Shown here in pieces: positions 18,055 through 26,824 of a stretch of 64,000 nucleotides of DNA. The notes under the pieces were generated by a model. That model had not been told where the DNA came from. It worked only from the letters and a program-made list of their open reading frames with translations, and made no database searches. The stretch spans positions 359,740 through 423,739 of the forward strand of contig NZ_BDFO01000001.1 in NCBI RefSeq assembly GCF_001748245.1. Reading direction: 5' to 3'. How positions within the stretch are numbered: the stretch's first letter is position 1; every line of letters starts with the position of its first letter. Both the position numbers and the translations under genes were made by a program. The DNA is from Oligoflexus tunisiensis (GTDB lineage Bacteria > Bdellovibrionota_B > Oligoflexia > Oligoflexales > Oligoflexaceae).

Positions 18055-19308
18055 TCAGCCCTTCCATTGAGGATAGAGCGGGAAGCGCCGGCTGAGTTGC
18101 TTTACGTCCTCACCGATGGACTTCAGTTTGGCGTCATCCTTGAAGTGATCAAAGGTGTCACGAACCCAGCTGGCGATCTGCTGCATTTCCGCTGCACCCA
18201 TGCCCCGCGAGGTCAAAGCCGGGGTTCCCATGCGCACGCCGCTGGTCACAAACGGACTGCGGTTTTCGTTCGGCACGGTGTTTTTGTTCACTGTAATATG
18301 AACCTTGCCGAGCGCATCTTCCATATTCTTGCCGCTGAGCTCCGTCTTCGAGAAGTCGAGCAGCATCAGGTGATTGTCCGTGCCGCCGGACACCAGCTTG
18401 AAGCCTTTGCCCACCAGCGCATCGGCCAGAACCTTGGCGTTGGTGCGGATGTTTTTTTGATATTCCTTGAACGAAGGCTGCAGAGCTTCCAGGAAGCTGA
18501 CGGCCTTGGCGGCGATCACATGCTCCAGGGGACCACCCTGGATGCCGGGAAACACAGCCTTATTGAAATTCAATTTCTCATCGTTCCAAAGAATCAAACC
18601 CCCGCGCGGTCCCCGCAACGTTTTATGGGTGGTGGTCGTCACCACGTGCGCGTAAGGCACGGGGCTGGGATGTTCACCAGCCGCCACCAGACCAGCGATG
18701 TGAGCCATATCCACAAAGAGATAGGCGCCGACTGAATCGGCGATTTCACGGAAGAGACCAAAATCAATCAAACGCGCATAGGCACTGGCCCCGGCGATGA
18801 TCATTTTGGGTTTCACTTCCTTGGCTTTCGCCGCGATCATATCGTAGTTGAGGCGCTCGGTTTCGGGATCGACACCGTAAAAATGCGACTCATAAATGCT
18901 GCCGGAGAAATTGACTTTGGAGCCATGAGTCAGGTGACCTCCGTGCGAGAGGTCCATGCCGAGCACCTTGTCGCCGGGCTGCAGAAGAGCCAGGAACACA
19001 GCGGCGTTGGCCTGAGCTCCGGAGTGAGGTTGAACGTTGGCATAAGTCGCGCCGAACAGTTTTTTCGCTCGCTCGATGGCCAGCGTTTCGATTTGATCCA
19101 CGATTTCACAGCCACCATAATAGCGCTTGCCGGGCAGACCTTCGGCATACTTGTTCGTGAGTATGCTGCCCATGGTGGCGATCACCTCAGCGGAAGCGAA
19201 GTTTTCCGAAGCGATCAGCTCCAGACCCTCTTCCTGGCGTTTGAGTTCCGCTTCGATGAGACGGTAGATTTCCGGATCGTGGCTTTGCAGTGAAGACCAG
19301 GGTTTCAT
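18055..19308 (-). CDS. glyA: Serine hydroxymethyltransferase
   Basis: A 417-residue PLP enzyme interconverting serine and glycine with transfer of one carbon to tetrahydrofolate. Motifs: [10 protein letters not shown] near the start, [26 protein letters not shown], and the PLP-lysine segment [15 protein letters not shown]. The start at 19308 ([11 protein letters not shown]) fits the family length; a longer frame overlapping rpiB adds 26 unsupported residues. Operon with rpiB (22-base gap) and nrdR. Confidence 0.97.
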   Translation of the reverse strand: MKPWSSLQSHDPEIYRLIEAELKRQEEGLELIASENFASAEVIATMGSILTNKYAEGLPGKRYYGGCEIVDQIETLAIERAKKLFGATYANVQPHSGAQANAAVFLALLQPGDKVLGMDLSHGGHLTHGSKVNFSGSIYESHFYGVDPETERLNYDMIAAKAKEVKPKMIIAGASAYARLIDFGLFREIADSVGAYLFVDMAHIAGLVAAGEHPSPVPYAHVVTTTTHKTLRGPRGGLILWNDEKLNFNKAVFPGIQGGPLEHVIAAKAVSFLEALQPSFKEYQKNIRTNAKVLADALVGKGFKLVSGGTDNHLMLLDFSKTELSGKNMEDALGKVHITVNKNTVPNENRSPFVTSGVRMGTPALTSRGMGAAEMQQIASWVRDTFDHFKDDAKLKSIGEDVKQLSRRFPLYPQWKG

Positions 19309-19330
19309 GGGGCCGTCCTTGTGTGGACCC

Positions 19331-19780
19331 TCAACGTTCGAGGGCGCGAATTTTATCGAGTCTATTCTGATGGCGACTGCCTTCAAATTCTGTATTGAGC
19401 CAAAGTTTGACGAATTCGAGGGCGCGATCGTGATTCAGGACACGTTCGCCAAGACAGAGGATGTTGGCGTCGTTGTGTAGTTTGGACATGCGGGCAGTGA
19501 ATTCATCCCAGACCAGAGCGGCTCGGATGCCAGGAATCTTGTTGGCGGCGATCGACATCCCGATGCCCGTCCCGCAAATCAGAATGCCGCGGGGCAGCTT
19601 ACCCTGGCTCACCTCTTTTGCAAGAGTCTGCGCATAGTCTGGATAGTCGACCGAGTCCGCGTCGTCCACCGGAACCCCGTGGTCAACGACCTGGTATCCG
19701 AGGGTGCGAAGATACTGGCTCACCTTTTCCTTGAGTACCCGACCTCCGTGGTCAGAGGCAATGCCGATGCGTTCGCTCAT
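19331..19780 (-). CDS. rpiB: Ribose-5-phosphate isomerase B
   Basis: A 149-residue RpiB/LacA/LacB-family isomerase converting ribulose 5-phosphate and ribose 5-phosphate. It begins IGIASDHGG, has the substrate loop [24 protein letters not shown] and the conserved [10 protein letters not shown] segment. Length is normal. Part of the acpP-rpiB-glyA-nrdR-ribE run. Confidence 0.95.
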   Translation of the reverse strand: MSERIGIASDHGGRVLKEKVSQYLRTLGYQVVDHGVPVDDADSVDYPDYAQTLAKEVSQGKLPRGILICGTGIGMSIAANKIPGIRAALVWDEFTARMSKLHNDANILCLGERVLNHDRALEFVKLWLNTEFEGSRHQNRLDKIRALER

Positions 19781-19836
19781 AGTCTACGCCTTCCGATGCA
19801 TTTGCTGCGAGAGTACGATGGGAAAGGAGGACGGAA

Positions 19837-20079
19837 TTAAACTTCTTTGGCTTTCTTGATATAGCCAACAGCGTCTTCGACCGTGCGGATGCTTTCGGCT
19901 TCTTCATCAGGAATATCGATGCCGAACGCTTCTTCCATCGCCATGACCAGCTCAACGATGTCCAGTGAATCCGCGCCCAGATCTTCGATGAATTTGGCTT
20001 TGCTGATCACAGCAGCTTCTTCAACGCCGAGTTGGTTCACCACGATTTTTTTCAATTGACTTTCGATGTCGAGCGACAT
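19837..20079 (-). CDS. acpP: Acyl carrier protein
   Basis: An 80-residue acidic protein carrying acyl chains of fatty-acid and lipid A synthesis on a 4'-phosphopantetheine arm. The attachment Ser is residue 38 in [11 protein letters not shown]; helix 3 and the C-terminus ([14 protein letters not shown]) are canonical. A perfect GGAGG lies upstream of ATG 20079. It heads the rpiB-glyA operon; the usual partners fabG and fabF are not next to it. Confidence 0.97.
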   Translation of the reverse strand: MSLDIESQLKKIVVNQLGVEEAAVISKAKFIEDLGADSLDIVELVMAMEEAFGIDIPDEEAESIRTVEDAVGYIKKAKEV

Positions 20080-20280
20080 GGGCTATCCTCCAATTTGGCA
20101 TATACTTGCCTTATGTTCATCTAAGGAACCAGAAAGTCTAGGGGAATGCAAGGGAATAGTTGGACGACCGTTGAAAGGTCAAACCCATGAAGGAGGGGGC
20201 TGACAAGGGCCTCTTGAGGGGCCTCAAGTTTCCCGCTATCTTGTGCTGATCGCTTGATTTAACGAACGGGGGACTCTTCA

Positions 20281-21078
20281 TTGTCACTGTGGACGGCGCC
20301 TTTGCTGGTGGTTTCGGACATTCACTTGAATCATGTGGAGGATAACCGCAGCCAGCTGCTTTTGCATCTGCTGGAAGGCGCCAGCCGGAGCGAGGTCGAA
20401 TACCTCGTTCTCATGGGTGACATATTCGACTTCTGCCTGGGATCGCACCCTTATTTTCAGCGTAAGTTTGATTCCATCGGCAAGGCGCTCGAAAAGGTTG
20501 TGCAGTCCGGCACGCAGGTCATCTATCTCGAGGGCAACCACGAGTTCAAACTGGCATCGTTACCCTGGAAGGGTGTGCAGATCATTTCGGAAGGCACCCA
20601 TGTGATTCATCTGAAAAGCGGCGAAACCATCCAAATGGCTCACGGGGATCTCATTTACTCACACAATATGTATCGCGCGTTCCGGCGTCTGGTGAAATCC
20701 CCGCTCGTGACCGGAGTGGCACGCCTTCTGCCAGGAGCGTGGATGGACAACCTTGCGACCAAAGGTTCAGAGGTTTCACGGGCTCAGGATCAATACCGTC
20801 AGATTGAACATGAAAAAATTCTGGGTGCGGTCGATGCCTGGCTTGAAGCGGGCCCGGGTGATTTTGGCATTTTCGGTCATTTTCATGTGCCCTATGCCGA
20901 GCCCCGACGGGATCGCAAAAAGGGCGGCCTTTTCAGTGTGGAGTGCTGGGATCGTCCGAACGTCCTCGCTTTCAAGGACGGGCGCTTCCACCGCTATTAC
21001 TTTGACTCCAAGGCCGCCGACGCCGAGACCTGGCAGCCTGCGGAACCTTTGGTCCGCAAGCTTTTGCCAGGAGAGTAG
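20281..21078 (+). CDS. LpxH-like UDP-2,3-diacylglucosamine diphosphatase / metallophosphoesterase
   Basis: A 265-residue calcineurin-like phosphoesterase. Metal motifs in order: DIHLNH (5-18), LMGDIFDFCLGSH, YLEGNHEFKL, MAHGDLIY and FGHFHVPYAE. The pattern, including GDIFDFC, fits the LpxH family that cleaves UDP-diacylglucosamine in lipid A synthesis, though a related periphery phosphatase cannot be excluded. The start is TTG at 20281 behind GGGGGA; no ATG fits. It is divergent from acpP, another lipid gene. Confidence 0.75.
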   Translation: MSLWTAPLLVVSDIHLNHVEDNRSQLLLHLLEGASRSEVEYLVLMGDIFDFCLGSHPYFQRKFDSIGKALEKVVQSGTQVIYLEGNHEFKLASLPWKGVQIISEGTHVIHLKSGETIQMAHGDLIYSHNMYRAFRRLVKSPLVTGVARLLPGAWMDNLATKGSEVSRAQDQYRQIEHEKILGAVDAWLEAGPGDFGIFGHFHVPYAEPRRDRKKGGLFSVECWDRPNVLAFKDGRFHRYYFDSKAADAETWQPAEPLVRKLLPGE

Positions 21079-21096
21079 AAATCCAACAGGACCACC

Positions 21097-22425
21097 CTAC
21101 ATGGCGGATGGATAGGTTTCGGGAAATTCTCCGTCATGAATGGGTTTGAGATGCAGAGGATGCAGGGCGTGAGTCTGATCCAGATAGATCAGGGCATCAT
21201 AACGTCGCGGCAGGGCCGTGGGCACATAGTTCCCCAGATGTTCCCCCTCCGGATGATACACCACCCCGATCGCACGATGACCGCGTTCCTCGAGCATTTC
21301 ATCGCTGGCAAAGATGGGAGCAAAGACCAGGAGTTTGTTCTCCGGACTGACCCGGTGCAGAACCTCTTCCCAGCTGCCTTCACGCCCATTCGGGCAGCGC
21401 ATGACCTGCATCGGCGCTTCCCAACGCCGGGAGGCGATCACCGTTCCGGCATAACCTGAGAAACCCACGAGCACCACGTTGTCGTCACCATAACGTTCAC
21501 GCACGAGCTGGCCGACATTCACCTCCCCACCCTCGAACATGTCCGTGAAGCGGGCATCACCGATATGGGTATTGTGTTCCCAGACGATGCCCTTGGCCAC
21601 AGCGCCGTGATGCTGATGATGTTTCATCAGCTCATCCAGGGTTTCGACCATATGAAAATCCCGGATGTTCCACGACATGGGACCACCCCGCATCATGCTG
21701 CGATAATAGGCCTCGGCGTTCTTGAGAACGCGTGCGTTCTGTTCGGCCTGCAGATGAGCCTCGGCATGGCGGTCGAGGATCATCTTGCGCGTTTTCAGAT
21801 GCTCCAAAAGTCCGTGCACTTGTTTTTCACAGGTATCCTCCCGGAACCAGGTGGAGCGCGCATATTCGTGGGCATCGCCCGCGAAGCGGTTGAAGCATTG
21901 AAACACCTCTTCCACCATGGGCACTGATTCAGGGTCATATTTTTTAAGCTGCTGGGTCAGAGTGGAAAGGGAGTCCCAGAGGCTGTAAACGTCAAGTCCG
22001 TAAAAGCCAACCTTGGTTTTTTCCGGCTGTTGATCATTGTAAAGTTTGAGCCACTCGATGAGATCGATGACCTCTTCATTGGCCCACATCCAGGTCGGCC
22101 AGCGGCGAAAGTTCGTCAGAATGCGGCGCGCCGATTGCGTGGGATCGAGACGACCTTTCACGTACTGGTTGATAAGGAAGCAGTCCGGCCAGTCCCCTTC
22201 CACAGCGATAAAGGAGAACTTTTTTTCTTCAATCAAGCGCCGGCTGATGGCCGTCCGCCATTGATAGTATTCCGATGTGCCATGCGACGCTTCACCAAGC
22301 AGCACCAGCTGCGCCTGGCCTATGCGTTCATAAAGGGGGCCGAGATCCTGCTCCTTCCTGAGCGGAAGGCTGAGGGTGTTGAGCTGAGCCAGCAGGTCCT
22401 TCGACACGATGGGTTCTGTTTCCAT
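21097..22425 (-). CDS. Erythromycin esterase-family protein
   Basis: A 442-residue member of the EreA/Bcr-type esterase-like family (PF05139). Key segments are LLGEASHGTSEYYQWR (active-site His and Glu region), FIAVEGDWPDCFLINQYVKG, and VWEHNTHIGDAR. Similar housekeeping copies occur in many environmental bacteria, often near succinoglycan or stress genes, so macrolide resistance should not be assumed. It follows the thiamine-binding gene by 20 bases and is probably co-transcribed with it. Confidence 0.85.
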   Translation of the reverse strand: METEPIVSKDLLAQLNTLSLPLRKEQDLGPLYERIGQAQLVLLGEASHGTSEYYQWRTAISRRLIEEKKFSFIAVEGDWPDCFLINQYVKGRLDPTQSARRILTNFRRWPTWMWANEEVIDLIEWLKLYNDQQPEKTKVGFYGLDVYSLWDSLSTLTQQLKKYDPESVPMVEEVFQCFNRFAGDAHEYARSTWFREDTCEKQVHGLLEHLKTRKMILDRHAEAHLQAEQNARVLKNAEAYYRSMMRGGPMSWNIRDFHMVETLDELMKHHQHHGAVAKGIVWEHNTHIGDARFTDMFEGGEVNVGQLVRERYGDDNVVLVGFSGYAGTVIASRRWEAPMQVMRCPNGREGSWEEVLHRVSPENKLLVFAPIFASDEMLEERGHRAIGVVYHPEGEHLGNYVPTALPRRYDALIYLDQTHALHPLHLKPIHDGEFPETYPSAM

Positions 22426-22445
22426 GGCCTTGCCCTTTCCTGGAT

Positions 22446-22742
22446 TTAGAGGGAGATGCTGACAGGCTCAGTCACGGACGTCATGGCCGTTTCGAGGCTA
22501 TGTTCCTTATGTTTATGATCATCAATGGTAATGGTGGTGAGGACCCGGGCATGATCCCGCACGATCATCTGGTGGCATTTTTGAATAATGGGCATGATCG
22601 TATCCCATTCCCCCTGAATGCTGGTTCCAATGGGACCGACGTCGTAGTCGAGTCCAACCTTGTCGAGGTACGCGGTGATTTTGTTGATGTCTTCACTGAT
22701 GTGTTCGCTATCCATGGGATTGACGCTGAATTGTACAATCAT
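22446..22742 (-). CDS. Thiamine-binding YkoF/MTH1187-family protein
   Basis: A 98-residue ferredoxin-like protein matching the MTH1187/YkoF family (PF01910), cytoplasmic thiamine or pyrimidine binders. It starts IVQFSVNPMDS and has YDVGPIGTSIQGEWDTI, the conserved core. The start is set at ATG 22742, eight bases after GGAG; another ATG at 22748 is too close to that site. Upstream of the esterase-like gene in one unit. Confidence 0.8.
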   Translation of the reverse strand: MIVQFSVNPMDSEHISEDINKITAYLDKVGLDYDVGPIGTSIQGEWDTIMPIIQKCHQMIVRDHARVLTTITIDDHKHKEHSLETAMTSVTEPVSISL

Positions 22743-22890
22743 TTCCATCGCTCCTATGAACTGTGTCTGAATTTATTGGCTTATCGAATCCTTCTGCCTA
22801 CGTAATTCAACGACACTTCCGTTCAAGAAAGGGTTCTGATGGAAAGGAAAGCAAAATTCCGGCCGCGGCGAAACAGGGAGGATTTACGCA

Positions 22891-22924
22891 GAAAAAAGGC
22901 CTGGGTCGGAGAAGCCCAGGCCTC
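22891..22924 (-). terminator. Intrinsic terminator of the DUF4360-like gene
   Basis: Perfect 8-base stem GGCCTGGG/CCCAGGCC (22898-22905 and 22915-22922) with a 9-base loop, followed in the leftward direction by six T residues (A run at 22892-22897 on the + strand). Confidence 0.88.
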
Positions 22925-22929
22925 AGCAT

Positions 22930-23541
22930 TCAGCAGGAACGTGATTTCAAACGGATGCCGAGGATTTGCCATTGCGCGATCGATTCGTGTTCGCGGGGAC
23001 CCGACACACGGATGGCGCCGTTGACGGTCAAAGCGCGATCGGCGCCGCAGGGTTTCCAGACATCACCCGAAACAGCCCCTTGGAAGGTGTTGGTCCAGAC
23101 TCCGGAATAATCGCCGTCCAGGGTTTTGGTAAAGGATCCCGTCTGACCCTGACCTGCATAGAACCAGTTGACGGTAACGTTGGCCGTATTCTCTGCAGGC
23201 AGATCCGCTTCCACATAGAAAGCCACGGCATCAATCGCATAGGAGCGGTTGCTGTCCTTGAAGTTGATGGTCGCGGCACAGTTGCGACGGCTGGCGCTCA
23301 GGGATGTGCCCGGGCCGGTCTTGGCGGTCTGATCATCAGCGAACTTCAACCAAAGGATATCATTCTGTACCAGATAACCCGTGCCCTTGCCGCCGGCGCA
23401 GCCGGTACCGTTGAAGGTGACCGATTCCACACCAAAGCGTGTGCTGCCGACGGTCAGCGGATGGGTGACGTCCAATTCAATGCCGGCTTGAGCGAACGAA
23501 GCAAATCCCAGAACCAGGGCCAAAGCAGTTAAAGTTTTCAT
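22930..23541 (-). CDS. Secreted DUF4360-like protein
   Basis: A 203-residue exported protein with signal peptide MKTLTALALVLGFASFAQA. The mature part has FNGTGCAGGKGTGYLVQ near the start and SASRRNCAATINFK in the middle, the pattern of the DUF4360 family of small secreted beta-rich proteins; four cysteines are visible, probably in disulfides. GGAG precedes the ATG and a strong terminator follows, so it is monocistronic. Function unknown. Confidence 0.72.
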   Translation of the reverse strand: MKTLTALALVLGFASFAQAGIELDVTHPLTVGSTRFGVESVTFNGTGCAGGKGTGYLVQNDILWLKFADDQTAKTGPGTSLSASRRNCAATINFKDSNRSYAIDAVAFYVEADLPAENTANVTVNWFYAGQGQTGSFTKTLDGDYSGVWTNTFQGAVSGDVWKPCGADRALTVNGAIRVSGPREHESIAQWQILGIRLKSRSC

Positions 23542-23697
23542 GACGCAATCTCCAGTTTTTGGTTTGATCCTGAGGCAAATCTAGGGGAAGTGTTCGGTCA
23601 GCACCAGAGGGCGGGTATCAAACTGTTCTGTGAAAAGCGCGTTGACAGAGCATGCTTCAGCTGTGCACCTGCAAGGTCAAACAAAAATCAGATAAAT

Positions 23698-23735
23698 GAA
23701 AAGAAACTCCTGCATGAGTTCGCCTTGATGCAGGT

Positions 23736-23737
<2 letters not shown>
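23698..23737 (-). terminator. Intrinsic terminator of the receiver-domain gene
   Basis: Inverted repeat AAACTCCTGCAT (23704-23715) with ATGCAGGTTT (23728-23737), leftward tail rich in T (TTTCTTTTC). The stem includes part of the stop codon. Confidence 0.65.
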
Positions 23738-24170
<433 letters not shown>

Positions 24171-24258
24171 GCTGGGAACCCAACGAGCTGCACTCTAATT
24201 TTGGAAGGTTTCACCGCTGTTTCCTCGCGTGGCCATGGCTTCCTGACGAAACTCTTAG

Positions 24259-24287
24259 GATATGACGTATGCCGCCCGCCTTGTCAA
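24259..24287 (-). promoter_or_regulatory. Predicted sigma70 promoter of the receiver gene
   Basis: Leftward TTGACA (24282-24287), 17-base spacer, CATATC (24259-24264). Transcription would start about 80 bases before the gene at 24170. Confidence 0.55.
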
Positions 24288-24325
24288 TCTGTGGGAAAAA
24301 ACCTGCACCCCTTCCAGTCAGCCAA

Positions 24326-24934
24326 TCAACCACCTTGGAGAGCATGATTGCATAGTCCGGTGTCTTCGGTATCAAGCCACGTGGACAAGGCTTCAAAGGT
24401 GCGTCGCGCGGCTTCAATCATCGCATCCTCCTCTCCCGTTTGTTCGGCAAACTGCACAAGGGCGGCGCGGGTCTCCTTCCACCGGGTGCCCACAGCCTCG
24501 CCATAGCTGGAGAAAAAGGCCAGCCCCTGATCCCGACTGAGGCCCAGGCAGCGCGCAACATGCCGGGCGATGACCTGGCCACCCAGGGTCGATCCTTCCA
24601 TGACATAGAAAGTGCCGAGCGCCGCGGCGTCATCGTGAATCCAATCCGGCTGCGGGGCGCATGGCCGTGCGGCAAGGGGGACCTGAAGGTGGGAAAGATC
24701 CGCGAGCAGCCAGGGTGTCTTGCGGCGCTCCGTAAGATCGATACCAAGGGAGGGCCAAAGCGTATAACGGGCGAGCAGGGGTTCCAGCGGCTGATAGAAG
24801 CCGAGGAATTTGCCAAGGATATGCTGATAAAGCGTGCGCGAGAGCGTCGGACTCATCAGCTGGACCATAAGAGGATGATGATCCAGGGCCTCATGCTGGG
24901 CATGGGTTTCCAAACGCAGGCGGTTGAGAATCAT
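24326..24934 (-). CDS. Biliverdin-producing heme oxygenase
   Basis: A 202-residue BphO/HemO-type enzyme opening heme to biliverdin, iron and CO. The proximal heme His lies in LETHAQHEALDHHP near residue 14; the distal-helix motif is FYVMEGSTLGGQVIARH. Such genes usually sit next to a bacteriophytochrome, but none is present in the window, so it may serve iron release or a distant photoreceptor. GAGG precedes the ATG. Confidence 0.85.
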   Translation of the reverse strand: MILNRLRLETHAQHEALDHHPLMVQLMSPTLSRTLYQHILGKFLGFYQPLEPLLARYTLWPSLGIDLTERRKTPWLLADLSHLQVPLAARPCAPQPDWIHDDAAALGTFYVMEGSTLGGQVIARHVARCLGLSRDQGLAFFSSYGEAVGTRWKETRAALVQFAEQTGEEDAMIEAARRTFEALSTWLDTEDTGLCNHALQGG

Positions 24935-25081
24935 AAGGACCTCGGCAGGCTTGAGGATTCATGGGCCGGCGCGGGATCAGAATGAAAAGGGAAGGGTGGT
25001 CTGACGCCGGAGATCGGCTTTTAGCATGAGGACGGACTCGCGGGCGAGGGAAATCCCAGGCAGCCAGGGCTGCGACCCTTC

Positions 25082-26824
25082 TTAGAGCCGCATGCGTCCC
25101 GCCACACCGAGGCGCAGAACGCTGGTATTGATGGACCCCTGACTGAGATTCATGGTCCCGGTGCTGTAGCCCAGCATTGCACCCCATTCCCAATCCTGAG
25201 CCTTGGCCTTTTGAATGACGTTGGCTTCAAGATCGAGGGTGAAGCTGTCACTGATCTTGCGTTTTTTCCCGGCGACACCGACTTCACCGATATCGATCGG
25301 GGTCAGGCGTCCGCTAAGATCGTAGTCAAAGTTCTGGGCCATGCTCACGACATGATACGAACCCTGCAGATGCACCGCCGGGGAAAGCGAAATCACATCC
25401 CAACCGCCAAGGGGTTCGCCACTGACTGCGAGACTTTCAAAACTGATCAGAGCGCCTACCATCACCCGATCGAGGCTTGGCAACACGGCCGTGCGCATCG
25501 GCATGTAATAAAGAGGTTCAAAGCCGAGGCCGAGACCAAAGTAACTGCCTTTGGCGGTGGAACCAAAGCGCAGGTGAGCCCGCGCGATCGCTTCCACATC
25601 CGAGGCGATATCCTGGGTGGCGGCGAGATCCACGCGATTCAAAAGATAGATGGGAAACTGGCTCGAGGACTTCGCGGCACCGCTGATTGCAAAGGTTTCG
25701 TTCTGGCCTTGAAATTCCACCTTCTTGAAGGCGATGGGCAGCATGTCGAGCGCTTCATCCTCGGATTCCTCGGGGATGACAGGGTTGGGGGCCGGCACCG
25801 GTTCGGGAGGCAAAGGTGCTTGTTGCACAGGCGGTGGTGGCGGGGTTTCCACCTTGTTTTCGGCCACGCGCGGGGGCTCGGTGCTTTGCGGTTCGGGAAC
25901 CACAGCCCGAGGCAGAGGCCGTGCCTCCACCAAAGGACTCTCCGGTTCGAGGGGAGTATAGAAAGGCTCGTCCTTGGGTTTTTGCTGAAAAGCACGCCGC
26001 GTGGCAATCGCCGCGACCTTGGCTCCGTCCCCGACGCGAATCGCATCCGAATAGGACAGGGCGGTGATCAGGGCGATGGCACTATGGGTTTTGCTTTCGA
26101 TGACCCTGGCCTTGCCCAGAAGTTTCTGATCAAAGGTCAGCCAGGAACCATCGGCAGGGTGCTGGGTGCGCACCATGGTTTGATAGAAACTGAGGTCATC
26201 CCCTTCAAAAATATTCTGTTCCGAGCCGCTGGAAAGCGTCAGGTAGCGGCCCTGAATGGAGGTGACATAGACATCGACCGGAAAGCGATTGAGCATGCGA
26301 AACAGGAGATTTTGCAGTCTCTGGTCGATGTCGGCGTTGGTGGCGGCGAGCAGCCAGTTGAAGGGCAGGGTTTCGGTTTCTGTCAGGTAATTGCGCATTC
26401 CCGGATGCAGGAGTCGCACGGTCCAGCGCATGGTATCGCCCTGGCCTGTTACGGTCAGGTTGATCATCGCATCGATTTCGTATTCCTCGGCAAGCTGCTG
26501 CCGTCCCTCGGCGGTGGACCAGAGGTCAGCCGTCAGCACATCATTGCTGAAGACAAAGCGTTTGGAGTCCCGAACGATTTTGGAGAAATGGCCCTCGATA
26601 TGCTTTTTGCTTTGGGCAAAGCGATGGGATTCAGGGAAACGTCCCTGCCAATAGACGGGCATGATGGCAACCTGCCGGATATTGGGCAAACGGTGGCCCG
26701 TGGATTCCACGGCGTGCAGGGAATCCCAAGGGAAGGCGGGCAGGACCAGTGCCGGGCCGCAGCCCAGCACCAGAAGCCATTGTACGAACTTAGATCTTTT
26801 CCACATTGTGGCTGGAGCCGTCAT
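25082..26824 (-). CDS. Exported protein with proline-rich linker and outer-membrane-like C-terminal domain
   Basis: A 580-residue protein not assigned to a family. Signal-like segment at residues ~7-30 (FVQWLLVLGCGPALVLPAF), an N-terminal domain to ~300 (ADIDQRLQNLLFRMLNRF, SGSEQNIFEGDDLSFYQT), a proline-rich linker at ~300-365 (VETPPPPPVQQAPLPPEP), and a C-terminal part of alternating strands (YFGLGLGFEPLYYMP, WEWGAMLGYSTGTMN, VLRLGVAGRMRL) like a small outer-membrane barrel. The start is uncertain: ATG 26824 or 26806. Either way the gene begins inside the 3' end of spoVR and is probably translated from the prkA transcript. Confidence 0.6.
   Translation of the reverse strand: MTAPATMWKRSKFVQWLLVLGCGPALVLPAFPWDSLHAVESTGHRLPNIRQVAIMPVYWQGRFPESHRFAQSKKHIEGHFSKIVRDSKRFVFSNDVLTADLWSTAEGRQQLAEEYEIDAMINLTVTGQGDTMRWTVRLLHPGMRNYLTETETLPFNWLLAATNADIDQRLQNLLFRMLNRFPVDVYVTSIQGRYLTLSSGSEQNIFEGDDLSFYQTMVRTQHPADGSWLTFDQKLLGKARVIESKTHSAIALITALSYSDAIRVGDGAKVAAIATRRAFQQKPKDEPFYTPLEPESPLVEARPLPRAVVPEPQSTEPPRVAENKVETPPPPPVQQAPLPPEPVPAPNPVIPEESEDEALDMLPIAFKKVEFQGQNETFAISGAAKSSSQFPIYLLNRVDLAATQDIASDVEAIARAHLRFGSTAKGSYFGLGLGFEPLYYMPMRTAVLPSLDRVMVGALISFESLAVSGEPLGGWDVISLSPAVHLQGSYHVVSMAQNFDYDLSGRLTPIDIGEVGVAGKKRKISDSFTLDLEANVIQKAKAQDWEWGAMLGYSTGTMNLSQGSINTSVLRLGVAGRMRL

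Noticed and set aside
21097..22425. Macrolide-resistance gene
   Set aside because: The esterase-like protein belongs to a broad family present in many environmental genomes; there is no mobile context, so resistance is not claimed.
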